Source: JAVBTT01 sp031556035 (GTDB lineage Bacteria > Bacillota > Clostridia > Oscillospirales > UBA929). Taken from it: a stretch of DNA of 64,000 bases. The DNA is taken from assembly GCA_031556035.1 (NCBI GenBank), contig JAVBTT010000009.1, forward strand, positions 18,020 through 82,019. Direction: 5' to 3'. Under the pieces are notes generated by a model, which worked only from the letters and a program-made list of their open reading frames with translations, was not told the origin of the DNA and did no database searches. This document shows, in pieces, positions 16,827 to 24,162 of this stretch. Position 1 is the stretch's first letter. The number at the start of each line of letters is the position of its first letter. The position numbers and the translations under genes were made by a program.

Positions 16827-17172
16827 CCGGTTCTCCGCCCAGCCTTATCAGAACCCGGTGGGGCAGGCAGGCGATGACCGAGCCGGGGCGCGTGATTTTG
16901 GGGTGGCGCACGCAGTCCCGGGAGGCGCAGTCAGCCTCCAGCATCCTAACCCCGTCCGGCTCAAGCAGCAGGACGTTGCGCCCGCCGACGCCCTGAATCT
17001 CAAGCTCCCGGGGCTCGTCGGGCAGGTCGAGTCTCCGCGTGAGCTCTCCGTCCACATACACCTCGGCGTATACGCGGGCGGAGGGCTGCGCGCCGCGCCA
17101 ATAAAAAAACGCGGCCAGCAGCGCCGCCGCCAGCAGCGCGGCGGCGATCAGGCATATATCCAGCTTTTTCAT
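16789..17172 (-). CDS. NusG domain II-containing exported protein
   Basis: A 127-residue protein with an N-terminal membrane anchor or signal (about 4-24), then a compact beta-rich NusG-II domain (about 33-118) with the family's paired cysteines in EADCASRDCVRHPKI and the terminal CLPHRVLIRL. It is the partner of Gx transporters in Firmicutes and probably sits outside the membrane. Its role is unknown. It is the first gene of the unit behind the promoter at 17279-17307. The C-terminus is acidic (DEDEGG). Confidence 0.85.
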   Translation of the reverse strand: MKKLDICLIAAALLAAALLAAFFYWRGAQPSARVYAEVYVDGELTRRLDLPDEPRELEIQGVGGRNVLLLEPDGVRMLEADCASRDCVRHPKITRPGSVIACLPHRVLIRLGGEPDEDEGGVDIIVG

Positions 17173-17278
17173 GCGCGGGCCCCGCGCCGCGTCAAAGTCC
17201 CTGCGCCCATAATCAGCCTCTTTCGCATCAAAAACGCGCCCAGCGCCAGATGTTAGCTAGTTGAAACAATCCGGCTAT

Positions 17279-17307
17279 ATTATAATTGCCCGCGCGGGGA
17301 ATGTCAA
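17279..17307 (-). promoter_or_regulatory. Consensus promoter of the NusG-II/Gx unit
   Basis: On the minus strand TTGACA (17302-17307), 17 bp, TATAAT (17279-17284): a perfect consensus promoter about 107 bp upstream of the NusG-II start. Confidence 0.8.
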
Positions 17308-17327
17308 TAAAAACGCGCGGACGAGCA

Positions 17328-17373
17328 CGGCGGCGGCCACGGGCCGCCACCCCTCCAGGGAGGGGAATTGGGG
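17328..17373. repeat. Single D module in the divergent gap
   Basis: GGCGGCCACGGGCCGCC followed by ACCCCTCC/GGAGGGG, between the NusG-II promoter and the feo promoter. Confidence 0.8.
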
Positions 17374-17412
17374 AGCTGTGCTCTTTTTCCAAAAAATTAT
17401 ATTTCCTCCATG

Positions 17413-17441
17413 TTGACAACCGTTGTGCCCCTTGCTATAAT
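17413..17441 (+). promoter_or_regulatory. Consensus promoter of the feo operon
   Basis: TTGACA (17413-17418), 17 bp, TATAAT (17436-17441): a perfect consensus promoter. A 16-bp palindrome begins at the very next base, which fits strong but repressible transcription. Confidence 0.88.
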
Positions 17442-17457
17442 GTTAGCAGATTCTAAC
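17442..17457. promoter_or_regulatory. Operator site 1: GTTAG-N6-CTAAC
   Basis: A palindrome GTTAG CAGATT CTAAC covering the expected transcription start. Its TTAG-N6-CTAA core resembles DtxR/IdeR-family boxes. Two further copies of the core lie at 17490-17503 and 18017-18030. Confidence 0.6.
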
Positions 17458-17489
17458 TGCGCGGCGCAGCAATTTTTTTGGAGCTTGAT

Positions 17490-17503
17490 TTAGCTTTGCC
17501 TAA
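17490..17503. promoter_or_regulatory. Operator site 2: TTAG-N6-CTAA
   Basis: TTAG CTTTGC CTAA in the feoA leader, 48 bp downstream of site 1 (start to start) and 17 bp before the feoA start. Confidence 0.5.
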
Positions 17504-17520
17504 CTTGCCGGGGAGGAATT

Positions 17521-17733
17521 ATGATGCCGCTGACTATGTCGAAAATCGGTGAGACCAACAGTATCAAGCGCATTACCGGAAAGGACGAGGTGCGCAGGCA
17601 CCTTGAGAGCCTCGGCTTTGTCGCGGGGGAATCCGTCACCGTCGTCTCCGAAATGGCGGGGAACATGATTATTCAGGTCAAGGAGTCCCGCATCGCGCTG
17701 GACAGGGGAATGGCGACACGGATTATGGTGTAA
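17521..17733 (+). CDS. feoA: FeoA, first copy
   Basis: A 70-residue SH3-like cytosolic accessory protein of the ferrous iron transporter. The FeoA pattern is clear: HLESLGFVAGESVTVVSEMAGNM, then an IALDRGMATRI end. It starts at the first of two adjacent ATGs, after GGGGAGGAAT. Its promoter has consensus boxes and two iron-box-like palindromes. A second, diverged feoA begins 28 bp downstream; tandem feoA genes are common in Clostridia. Confidence 0.93.
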   Translation: MMPLTMSKIGETNSIKRITGKDEVRRHLESLGFVAGESVTVVSEMAGNMIIQVKESRIALDRGMATRIMV

Positions 17734-17761
17734 CGGTATTTTGGTATAAGGAGGCGGGCGG

Positions 17762-17983
17762 ATGAGGACGCTCAGGGATTTGAAGATCGGCGAGTCGGCG
17801 ACCGTGGTGCGGCTGCACGGAGAGGGCGCTGTCAAGCGCCGGATTATGGACATGGGCATCGTGAAGGGCGTGGAGGTCTTTGTGCGCAAGGTGGCCCCGC
17901 TGGGCGACCCGATGGAGGTCAATCTGCGCGGCTATGAGCTGAGCCTGCGCAAGGCTGACGCGGAAATGATTGAGGTGCAGTGA
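17762..17983 (+). CDS. feoA: FeoA, second copy
   Basis: A 73-residue FeoA-family protein (LRDLKIGESATVVRL; RRIMDMGIVKGVEVFV; LRGYELSLRKADAEMI), distinct from the first copy and closer to the canonical FeoA. It is expected to interact with FeoB at the membrane. RBS AAGGAGG is 6-7 bp before the ATG. It is followed by about 500 bp of repeat array before feoB, an unusually wide gap for a feoA-feoB pair. Confidence 0.93.
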   Translation: MRTLRDLKIGESATVVRLHGEGAVKRRIMDMGIVKGVEVFVRKVAPLGDPMEVNLRGYELSLRKADAEMIEVQ

Positions 17984-18016
17984 CCGCCCGCCGCGCCTTA
18001 TTTTTTGGCCCAAATG

Positions 18017-18030
18017 TTAGTTTGGTCTAA
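18017..18030. promoter_or_regulatory. Operator site 3: TTAG-N6-CTAA after feoA2
   Basis: TTAG TTTGGT CTAA, extended to GTTAG/CTAAC (18016-18031), 33 bp after the second feoA and immediately before the repeat array. No clear promoter accompanies it, but it might control a second feoB transcript. Confidence 0.45.
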
Positions 18031-18445
18031 CGACCACCCCGGGGGCGTTCTCCCTCCGTCGCGCATGGCGCGACACCTCCCTCTCCGAGGGAGGCGACCA
18101 CCCCCTGTCCCCCTCCATGAGGGGGATGTCGCCCGAAGGCGACAGGGGGGACCACCCCGGAGGCCTGCGGGGCCACCCCTCCAGAGAGGGGAATCGAAAC
18201 ACCCGCCGTCTGCGGACGGCACCCTCTTTGCGAAAGAGGGCGGGGCGAAGGGGCAGGGATTGTGTTCGCCCGACCGCTCCCTCCGTCGCGCATGGCGCGA
18301 CACCTCCCTCAGAGAGGGAGGCGACCACCCCCTGTCCCACTCCATGAGGGGGATGTCGCCCGAAGGCGACGGGGGGAGTAATTGGGTACGACCACCCCGG
18401 CGGCCACGGGCCGCCACCCCTCCAGGGAGGGGAATGGGACGGCTT
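18031..18445. repeat. Repeat array between feoA2 and feoB: B, C, D, A, B, C, D
   Basis: All modules are in plus orientation: B (GTCGCGCATGGCGCGAC, 18058), C (TGTCGCCCGAAGGCGACA, 18126), D (CCCCTCCAGAGAGGGG, 18175), A (ACCCTCTTTGCGAAAGAGGG, 18221-18240), then B, C and D again. The B-C-D order is repeated around the A unit. Long frames on both strands here are composed of repeats. Confidence 0.85.
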
Positions 18446-18489
18446 CCAAAAATAATTAATGCCGCTCGGCGGCGGAATGGACGGCTGAT

Positions 18490-20736
18490 ATGGCGATTAA
18501 AATCGCGCTTGCGGGCAACCCGAACAGCGGGAAAACCACCCTGTTCAACGCCCTCACCGGCTCCAACCAGTTTGTAGGCAACTGGCCGGGCGTGACGGTT
18601 GAAAAAAAAGAGGGCAGGCTCAAGGGAAACCGGGACGTCGTGATAATGGATCTGCCCGGCATCTACTCCCTGTCCCCGTACTCGCTGGAGGAGGTCGTGA
18701 CGAGGAACTACCTGATCGACGAGAGGCCGGACGCCATACTCAACATCGTCGACGGCACAAACCTCGAGCGCAACCTCTACCTGACGACCCAGCTCACCGA
18801 GCTGGGCATCCCGGTCGTTGCCGCGGTCAACATGATGGACGTCGTGCAAAAGAGCGGCGACAAAATTAACATTCAAAATCTCTCCAAGGCGCTGGGCTGC
18901 GATGTGGTGGAGATATCCGCCCTCAAGGGGACAGGCGTTGTCGAGGCGGCACAGGCGGCGGTCAAGGCGGCGGGCAACACGAAAACGGTCCCCATGCACA
19001 GCTTCAGCGGAGGGGTGGAGCACGCGATCGCCCACATCGAGGAGGCGGTGCTGCACAATCTGCCCGAGGAGCAGCAGCGCTGGTTCGCGATAAAGCTGTT
19101 CGAGAGGGACGCGAAAATCGCGGAAAAGCTGAAGCTTGACCCGGCAAGGCTGGAACATATCGAGGCTGACATAAAGCGCTGCGAGGAGGAACTGGACGAC
19201 GACTGCGAGAGCATTATCACCTCCGAGCGCTATACTTACATCGACTCCATCATCAAGAGCTGCCGCAAGGCCGGCAGGAAAAAGGGCGGTCTGAGCGCGT
19301 CTGACAAGATCGACAGGGTGGTAACAAACCGCTTCCTCGCGCTGCCGATCTTCGCCGCCGTCATGTTCATTGTCTACTTCGTCTCGATTTCCACCGTGGG
19401 CGGCATCGCGACCGACTGGGCCAACGACGGCGTGTTCGGGGACGGCTGGCACCTGTTTGGAATCGGGAGCTCCGCCTATGAGGAATCGGTGGAGCTGGCC
19501 GCCGACGCCGGAGCGGGCGAGCCGAACCCGGCGGACTTCGGGGTGTGGATACCCGGTATCCCCGTCCTTCTCGGGGATTTCCTCGAGTCGGTCAACTGCG
19601 CCGGGTGGCTGCAAAATCTGCTGCTGGACGGCATCCTGGCCGGGGTCGGCGCGGTGCTGGGCTTTGTGCCCCAGATGCTGATACTGTTTATATTCCTCGC
19701 CTTTTTGGAGGGCTGCGGCTACATGGCGCGGGTCGCGTTCATCATGGACAGGATTTTCCGCCGCTTCGGGCTGTCCGGCAAGAGCTTTATACCCATGCTG
19801 ATCGGAACCGGCTGCGGGGTTCCGGGCATCATGGCCTCGCGCACAATCGAGAGCGACCGCGACCGCAAGATGACCATTACCACCACCACGTTCATCCCGT
19901 GCAGCGCGAAGCTGCCCATCATCGCCCTGATCGCCGGGGCGCTGTTCGGAAACGCGGGCTGGGTCGGCTTCAGCGCCTACTTCGTCGGCCTGTTCGCGAT
20001 TGTGACCTCGGGGATTATACTTAAAAAGACAAAGCGCTTTGCCGGGGACGTATCCCCCTTCGTAATGGAGCTGCCCGCCTACCACTGGCCGACCGCCGAG
20101 TCGATTCTGCGCAGCATGTGGGAGCGCGGCTGGTCATTTATCAAGAAGGCGGGAACAATCATCCTGCTGGCGACGATCTTCGTCTGGTTCACGTCCAGCT
20201 TCGGCTTCTCGGACGGCGGCTTCGGTATGGTCGACATGTCCGACAGCATACTGGCTAAAATCGGCTCGGCCTTCGCCTGGATATTCGCGCCGCTGGGCTG
20301 GGGAAACTGGCAGTCCGCCGTCGCGGCCATCACCGGCCTGATCGCCAAGGAGAATGTGGTGGGCACGTTCGGGGTGCTGTTCGGCTTCGCCGAGGTAGCC
20401 GAGGACGGCACGGAGATATGGGGCCAGCTCGCGGCGAGCTTCACCGCAGTCTCGGCCTATTCCTTCCTGGTATTCAACCTGCTCTGCGCACCCTGCTTCG
20501 CGGCTATGGGCGCGATCCGGCGCGAGATGAACAACGCGGGCTGGTTCTGGTTCGCGATACTGTACCAGTGCGGCTTCGCCTACGCGATGGCTTTGCTCGT
20601 CTATCAGTTCGGCGCGCTGTTTACCGGCGGCGGCTTCGGTATCGGGACGGCGGCGGCCCTGCTCGTCCTCGCAGGGTTCATGTACCTGCTGCTCCGCGAG
20701 CCGCGCTCGGCCTCCCTGAGGAAAGGCGGCGGTTAA
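18490..20736 (+). CDS. feoB: FeoB ferrous iron transporter
   Basis: A 748-residue inner-membrane Fe(II) transporter with an N-terminal G protein. G1 is GNPNSGKTT (residues 9-17), G3 is DLPGIYSL and G4 is VNMMD. A helical spacer domain (about 165-265) leads to the membrane part with two Gate regions (GCGVPGIM and PCSAKLPI). Length and motifs are standard. The start ATG at 18490 has only a weak purine stretch upstream, possibly because the repeat array displaced the original leader. A Cys-rich FeoB-associated gene starts at the base after its stop. This is the core of the feo operon. Confidence 0.96.
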   Translation: MAIKIALAGNPNSGKTTLFNALTGSNQFVGNWPGVTVEKKEGRLKGNRDVVIMDLPGIYSLSPYSLEEVVTRNYLIDERPDAILNIVDGTNLERNLYLTTQLTELGIPVVAAVNMMDVVQKSGDKINIQNLSKALGCDVVEISALKGTGVVEAAQAAVKAAGNTKTVPMHSFSGGVEHAIAHIEEAVLHNLPEEQQRWFAIKLFERDAKIAEKLKLDPARLEHIEADIKRCEEELDDDCESIITSERYTYIDSIIKSCRKAGRKKGGLSASDKIDRVVTNRFLALPIFAAVMFIVYFVSISTVGGIATDWANDGVFGDGWHLFGIGSSAYEESVELAADAGAGEPNPADFGVWIPGIPVLLGDFLESVNCAGWLQNLLLDGILAGVGAVLGFVPQMLILFIFLAFLEGCGYMARVAFIMDRIFRRFGLSGKSFIPMLIGTGCGVPGIMASRTIESDRDRKMTITTTTFIPCSAKLPIIALIAGALFGNAGWVGFSAYFVGLFAIVTSGIILKKTKRFAGDVSPFVMELPAYHWPTAESILRSMWERGWSFIKKAGTIILLATIFVWFTSSFGFSDGGFGMVDMSDSILAKIGSAFAWIFAPLGWGNWQSAVAAITGLIAKENVVGTFGVLFGFAEVAEDGTEIWGQLAASFTAVSAYSFLVFNLLCAPCFAAMGAIRREMNNAGWFWFAILYQCGFAYAMALLVYQFGALFTGGGFGIGTAAALLVLAGFMYLLLREPRSASLRKGGG

Positions 20737-20943
20737 TTGGAATTTTTTCTTGAAAACGCGGGGACAATCGTCATTGCCCTGGCGCTGCTCGCCGCGGTCG
20801 GGCTGATTATCCGTAATATAATCAAAAAAAAGCGGCGCGGCCAGTGCGCGGGCTGCGACGGCTGCGACAAGGGCGGCGGCTGCGACCGCTCCGGACATCA
20901 CGGGGGGAATCCCCCTCCGTCTGCGGACGGTTTCCCCCTTTAA
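20737..20943 (+). CDS. FeoB-associated Cys-rich membrane protein
   Basis: A 68-residue protein beginning at a TTG that directly abuts the feoB stop. One membrane helix (about 8-26) is followed by KKKRRG and a Cys-rich motif (CAGCDGCDKGGGC), the typical form of FeoB-associated proteins that may gate or deliver iron. The last about 15 residues (GGNPPPSADGFPL and neighbours) are encoded by an A-type repeat module, so the native C-terminus has been replaced or extended. Confidence 0.85.
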   Translation: MEFFLENAGTIVIALALLAAVGLIIRNIIKKKRRGQCAGCDGCDKGGGCDRSGHHGGNPPPSADGFPL

Positions 20944-21125
20944 CAAGGGGGATTGGGGTGTAGGGAAGGCGACCACCCCGGCGGCCACGGGCCGCCACCC
21001 CTCCAGGGAGGGGAATGGGAAACACCCGCCGCCTGCGGGCGGCACCCTCTTTGCGAAAGAGGGCGGGGGAAATGGGGGACGGCGGCGCGCCGGGGCGTCG
21101 CGCCCTACGGGGAGGGGAATGGGGG
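20901..21125. repeat. Repeat array after feo operon: A-like, D, A, F-like
   Basis: An A-like unit (CCGTCTGCGGACGG then CCCCCTTTAACAAGGGGG) overlaps the 3' end of the preceding gene. D (20983-21016), A (ACCCTCTTTGCGAAAGAGGG, 21044-21063) and an F-like GGCGCGCCGGGGCGTCGCGCC hairpin arrangement follow. Confidence 0.8.
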
Positions 21126-21165
21126 GAAACCCGGCGGGCATAACACCGCTTCAGCGCGAATATTA

Positions 21166-21199
21166 ATATACCGGGGCGCGAGCGCTCCGGTATATTTTT
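21166..21199 (+). terminator. Intrinsic terminator of the feo operon
   Basis: ATATACCGG (21166-21174) pairs perfectly with CCGGTATAT (21187-21195) around a GC inner stem, followed by TTTT. It ends 32 bp before the GH18 gene. Confidence 0.85.
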
Positions 21200-21230
21200 A
21201 TGCCTTTGGGCGGAAAAGAGGGGGAATCGG

Positions 21231-22130
21231 ATGGATTTTCCGGTAAATACCGCAGAAAACCGGGGCGGAAACGTAATTGTCGGGTTTTTGTTCGAGTGGC
21301 GGCAGGGGGACGACCTTTCGGATATCCCGGCGGAGTACAACGTGATAAGCCTCGTTTTTTCCCCCGCGAACGACGGCAGCCCGAATCTGCGCCCGCTCTA
21401 TCTGCCGGAGTCGGATATCGCGCCGGCGGTCAGCCAGCTCAAGGAGACGGGGCGAACCGTGCTGCTGACGCTGGGCGGCGCGGACACGTACATAGCGCTG
21501 TACGACGAGGACAAGGAGTATCTTATAAGCGAGCTGCTCAACGCGGTGGAGCGGTACGGCGCGGACGGGGTGGTGATAGACCTGGAGGGCAGCTCTATAT
21601 CCGCAGCGGACAACGCCTCGGTGATACCGGCGGCCCTGCGCGAAGTAAAGGATTATTACCGGGCGGCGGGCAGGAATTTCATCATAGCACTGACCCCGGA
21701 GTTCCCGAACATGCGGGGGGAGGACGCGTCCTACGGCCCGTATCTGCGCGGGCTGGAGGGGTATTACGACATCGTGTTCCCACAGTACTACAACCAGGGG
21801 GAGGACGGGGTCTGGTACGGCGGCGAGTATCTGGCGCAGGACGATGAGGCCAACAAGGCCATGTTCCTGTATGCCCTGACGGACGCGATAATCCACGGCG
21901 AGCAGGGTTACATACCGGTGCCCGCCGACAGGCTCGCGATAGGGCTGCCCACTACCCCGGACGCCGCGTTTAACGGCTATGTGCAGAACCCGGGCGACGT
22001 GGAATGGGCGCTGGAGCGCCTCGCGTTCGAGGGGAATCCGATACGCGGGCTTATGGGCTGGTCCGTCAACCACGACGCGGGCAATCAGTATTTTTTCGCG
22101 CGGGATTACGCGCCGATGGTGTTCGGCTGA
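21231..22130 (+). CDS. Glycoside hydrolase family 18-like protein
   Basis: A 299-residue TIM-barrel protein of the chitinase/endo-beta-N-acetylglucosaminidase family. The catalytic strand reads DGVVIDLEGSS: the last Asp and the acid/base Glu of the DxxDxDxE motif are kept, and the first inner Asp is Val. Other marks are LLTLGGAD, FPQYYNQG and the terminal GLMGWSVNHDAG. There is no signal peptide, LysM repeat or membrane segment, so release would depend on lysis or on the neighbouring particle genes. It begins with ATG after AGAGGGGG. It lies between the feo terminator and the DnaA-box region, and may belong functionally to the phage-like cluster (inference). Confidence 0.82.
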   Translation: MDFPVNTAENRGGNVIVGFLFEWRQGDDLSDIPAEYNVISLVFSPANDGSPNLRPLYLPESDIAPAVSQLKETGRTVLLTLGGADTYIALYDEDKEYLISELLNAVERYGADGVVIDLEGSSISAADNASVIPAALREVKDYYRAAGRNFIIALTPEFPNMRGEDASYGPYLRGLEGYYDIVFPQYYNQGEDGVWYGGEYLAQDDEANKAMFLYALTDAIIHGEQGYIPVPADRLAIGLPTTPDAAFNGYVQNPGDVEWALERLAFEGNPIRGLMGWSVNHDAGNQYFFARDYAPMVFG

Positions 22131-22133
22131 AGG

Positions 22134-22294
22134 TTTTCCACAGGGGCGTTTGGAAATGTGGATAACCTTATCCACACCGGCGCGTTAGGGATGTGAGCGG
22201 GCTGTGGACGGCTGTGGAAAACTCCCCGGGTTATCCACAGAGCCTGTGGACGGTATAACCCCTGCGGCGAGGGCGGCCGGAGGGGTTTTCCACT
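22134..22294. promoter_or_regulatory. Cluster of DnaA boxes
   Basis: Three perfect TTATCCACA boxes: 22157-22165 (minus), 22168-22176 (plus) and 22231-22239 (plus). The first two form a head-to-head palindrome with 2 bp between them. Near matches: TTTTCCACA at 22134-22142, TGTGGAAAA at 22213-22221, TGTGGACGG at 22203-22211 and 22245-22253, and TTTTCCACT at 22286-22294. Eight boxes in 160 bp is far above chance. There is no dnaA, dnaN or AT-rich unwinding element beside it, so a DnaA-regulated promoter or titration site is likelier than the chromosomal origin. Confidence 0.75.
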
Positions 22295-22295
22295 T

Positions 22296-22325
22296 TTGCA
22301 CACGATATACTGTAACTACTATAAG
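22296..22325 (+). promoter_or_regulatory. Candidate promoter of the particle cluster
   Basis: TTGCAC (22296-22301), 18 bp, TATAAG (22320-22325), just after the last DnaA-like box and inside the only AT-rich stretch of the gap. It would drive the portal operon after a leader of about 450 nt. Confidence 0.4.
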
Positions 22326-22427
22326 AACATACGTACTTTCTTTCTGTCTGTACGGAGAGATAAAAACAGGACATTGAAGGACATGTGCGCGGGGTGCTAA
22401 ATTGTAAGCTGGGAAGAGAAGACGGGG

Positions 22428-22758
22428 GGGCGACCACCCCGGCGTTGCGACGCCACCCCTCCAGGGAGGGGAATGGGGAAACACCCGCCGCCCGCGGGCG
22501 GCACCCTCTTTGCGAAAGAGGGCGGGGGAAATGGGGGACGGCGGCGCGCCGGGGCGGCGCGCCCTACGGGGAGGGGAATGGGGGTGTATCCCTGACGCGC
22601 CGCTCCCTCCGTCGCGCGTTGCGCGACACCTCCCTCGGAGAGGGAGGCGACCACCCCGGCGTTGCGGGGCCACCCCTCCAGGGAGGGGAATGGGAGCGTA
22701 GGGGTACGACCACCCCGGCGTATTTTTGCGGGCGGGCGATTGGGAATCGCCCCTGCTA
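22428..22758. repeat. Repeat array before the portal gene: D, A, F-like, B, D, F fragment
   Basis: D (GGCGTTGCGACGCC, 22441), A (22503-22522), an F-like GGCGCGCCGGGGCGGCGCGCC unit, B (GTCGCGCGTTGCGCGAC, about 22610), D and a GGGCGATTGGGAATCGCCCC hairpin near 22733-22752. The array is open in the portal frame for over 100 codons. Confidence 0.8.
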
Positions 22759-22783
22759 TACGAAAGAGAGGAGAGGTTACATT

Positions 22784-24118
22784 TTGCTGACAGACCTGAG
22801 CTTCCTCGCGGAAGGGGCGAGCTGGCCGCCGCCGGGCGAGCGGGAGCGGCTGGAGAGATACGCCTGCAACCGCAGGCTCTTCGAGGGACAGCACGCGGAC
22901 GTCTACGCCGCCCAGCTTGAGCGGATACGCCGAAGCCCGCTGGAAAACGGCGCGGACTGCTCGTTCGCGACCGCCCCGAATTATCAGCGCCTGATAAGCC
23001 TCAAGACCGCCGACCTGCTGGCCGGAGAGCCGCCGCGGATAACCTGCGCGAGGCCGGAGGCCGCCGAAGGGCTTGAGGGGCTGCTGTGCCGCTGCGGGTT
23101 TCCGCTGCTTTTATATCAGGCGGCGCTGGACATAAGCCGGTACGGGGACGCGATAATCACCGTTCGGCGCGGGGAGGACGGCAGGGCTGAGCTTGCGCTC
23201 GGGCAGCCGGCGACCTGGTTCCCGGTCGTGAGCCCGGCGGATGTCAAGAGGGTGAAAAAGCATGTGATCGCGTGGACGGAGGCGGACGGGGACAGCCGCT
23301 ACACGGCGGCGCTGCGGGTGCAGGTGCACGAGAGGGGCTTTTACACCGAGATGAGCTTCCGGCTGTCCGGCGGGGTGATCCAGAAAAAGACGGCCCCGGA
23401 CAGGATTGTCCCGACCGGGCTTCCGGGCTTCGCGGTCGTGCCGCTTCAGGCGGTTGTCACCTCGGACGGGGTGTACGGCTGCGACGACTATATGCCGGTG
23501 GACAGCATAATAAGCGAGATCATGGTTGTGAGCGGCAACATATCCCGGATACTGGACATGCACGCCGCGCCGTCTATGCAGGGGCCGTCCAGCGCGCTCC
23601 AGGAGGACGGGAGCGGAGGCTGGACTGTTCGCGCCGGGAACTACTTCGTCCGGGAGGACAACAGCGAGCCGGAGGTGGGCTACATAACCTGGGACGGGCA
23701 GCTGTCCAGCGCGTTTGAGCTTCTGTCAGCGCTGCACGAGCAGCTCTATGTCCTCTCCGAGATGGGGGAGGCGCTGCTCGGCACCGGCGGGCAGGCGGGG
23801 GTTACGACGTTCCGGGGCCTCAAGCTGAGGATGACCGGGGCGCTTTGCAAGGTAAGGCGGATCGCGGCGAACATCGACAGGGGGCTGCGCGAGGTCATCC
23901 GCGCGGCGCTGCTTCTGGAGGGGACGGAAATCGGGCCGGACGAGCTGTCGATATGCTGGTACGACGGGCTGCCGGACGACGCGTCCGAGGAGATACAGCG
24001 CCTTATGCTGGAAAACGGGGGGAGGCCCACGATGAGCCATCTGAAATCCATCAGGCTGGCGGGGCGGCTGACCGAGGCCGAGGCCGAGGAGGAGTATAGA
24101 AAAATAGTTGACAGTTGA
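22784..24118 (+). CDS. Phage portal protein (SPP1 gp6-like)
   Basis: A 444-residue portal protein, which forms the dodecameric DNA gate of a capsid. It shows the family layout: an N-terminal helical arm with NYQRLISLKTADLLAGEPPRI, a central beta-rich wing (VGYITWDGQL region) and a long C-terminal crown of charged helices (LKLRMTGALCKVRRIAANIDRGLREV ... EEEYRKIVDS). It starts at a TTG at 22784 with GAGAGGAGAGG upstream; upstream codons come from the repeat array. The last codons and the TGA stop lie inside a heptamer tandem repeat. No terminase gene precedes it, which is abnormal for a portal gene. Confidence 0.85.
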   Translation: MLTDLSFLAEGASWPPPGERERLERYACNRRLFEGQHADVYAAQLERIRRSPLENGADCSFATAPNYQRLISLKTADLLAGEPPRITCARPEAAEGLEGLLCRCGFPLLLYQAALDISRYGDAIITVRRGEDGRAELALGQPATWFPVVSPADVKRVKKHVIAWTEADGDSRYTAALRVQVHERGFYTEMSFRLSGGVIQKKTAPDRIVPTGLPGFAVVPLQAVVTSDGVYGCDDYMPVDSIISEIMVVSGNISRILDMHAAPSMQGPSSALQEDGSGGWTVRAGNYFVREDNSEPEVGYITWDGQLSSAFELLSALHEQLYVLSEMGEALLGTGGQAGVTTFRGLKLRMTGALCKVRRIAANIDRGLREVIRAALLLEGTEIGPDELSICWYDGLPDDASEEIQRLMLENGGRPTMSHLKSIRLAGRLTEAEAEEEYRKIVDS

Positions 24119-24133
24119 CAGTTGAAAATTGAT
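24106..24133. repeat. Heptamer tandem repeat (AGTTGAC type), four units
   Basis: Units AGTTGAC, AGTTGAC, AGTTGAA and AATTGAT. The repeat supplies the portal stop codon. A related six-unit array is at 29719-29760. Confidence 0.75.
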
Positions 24134-24162
24134 GGTTATTGGACGGGAGGAGGTGAAGTAGT

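Noticed and set aside
17998..20085. A 695-codon minus-strand frame over feoB
   Set aside because: Antisense shadow of feoB joined to repeat sequence. FeoB motifs on the other strand are decisive.
22131..22420. Chromosomal oriC
   Set aside because: DnaA boxes are convincing, but no dnaA/dnaN/rpmH genes, AT-rich unwinding region or gene-order sign of an origin is present. Skew over the full genome would decide.
22385..22783. An in-frame 133-codon N-terminal extension of the portal gene
   Set aside because: It is translated D, A, B and F repeats. A clear ribosome binding site precedes the TTG at 22784, and the extension matches translated repeats elsewhere in the window.
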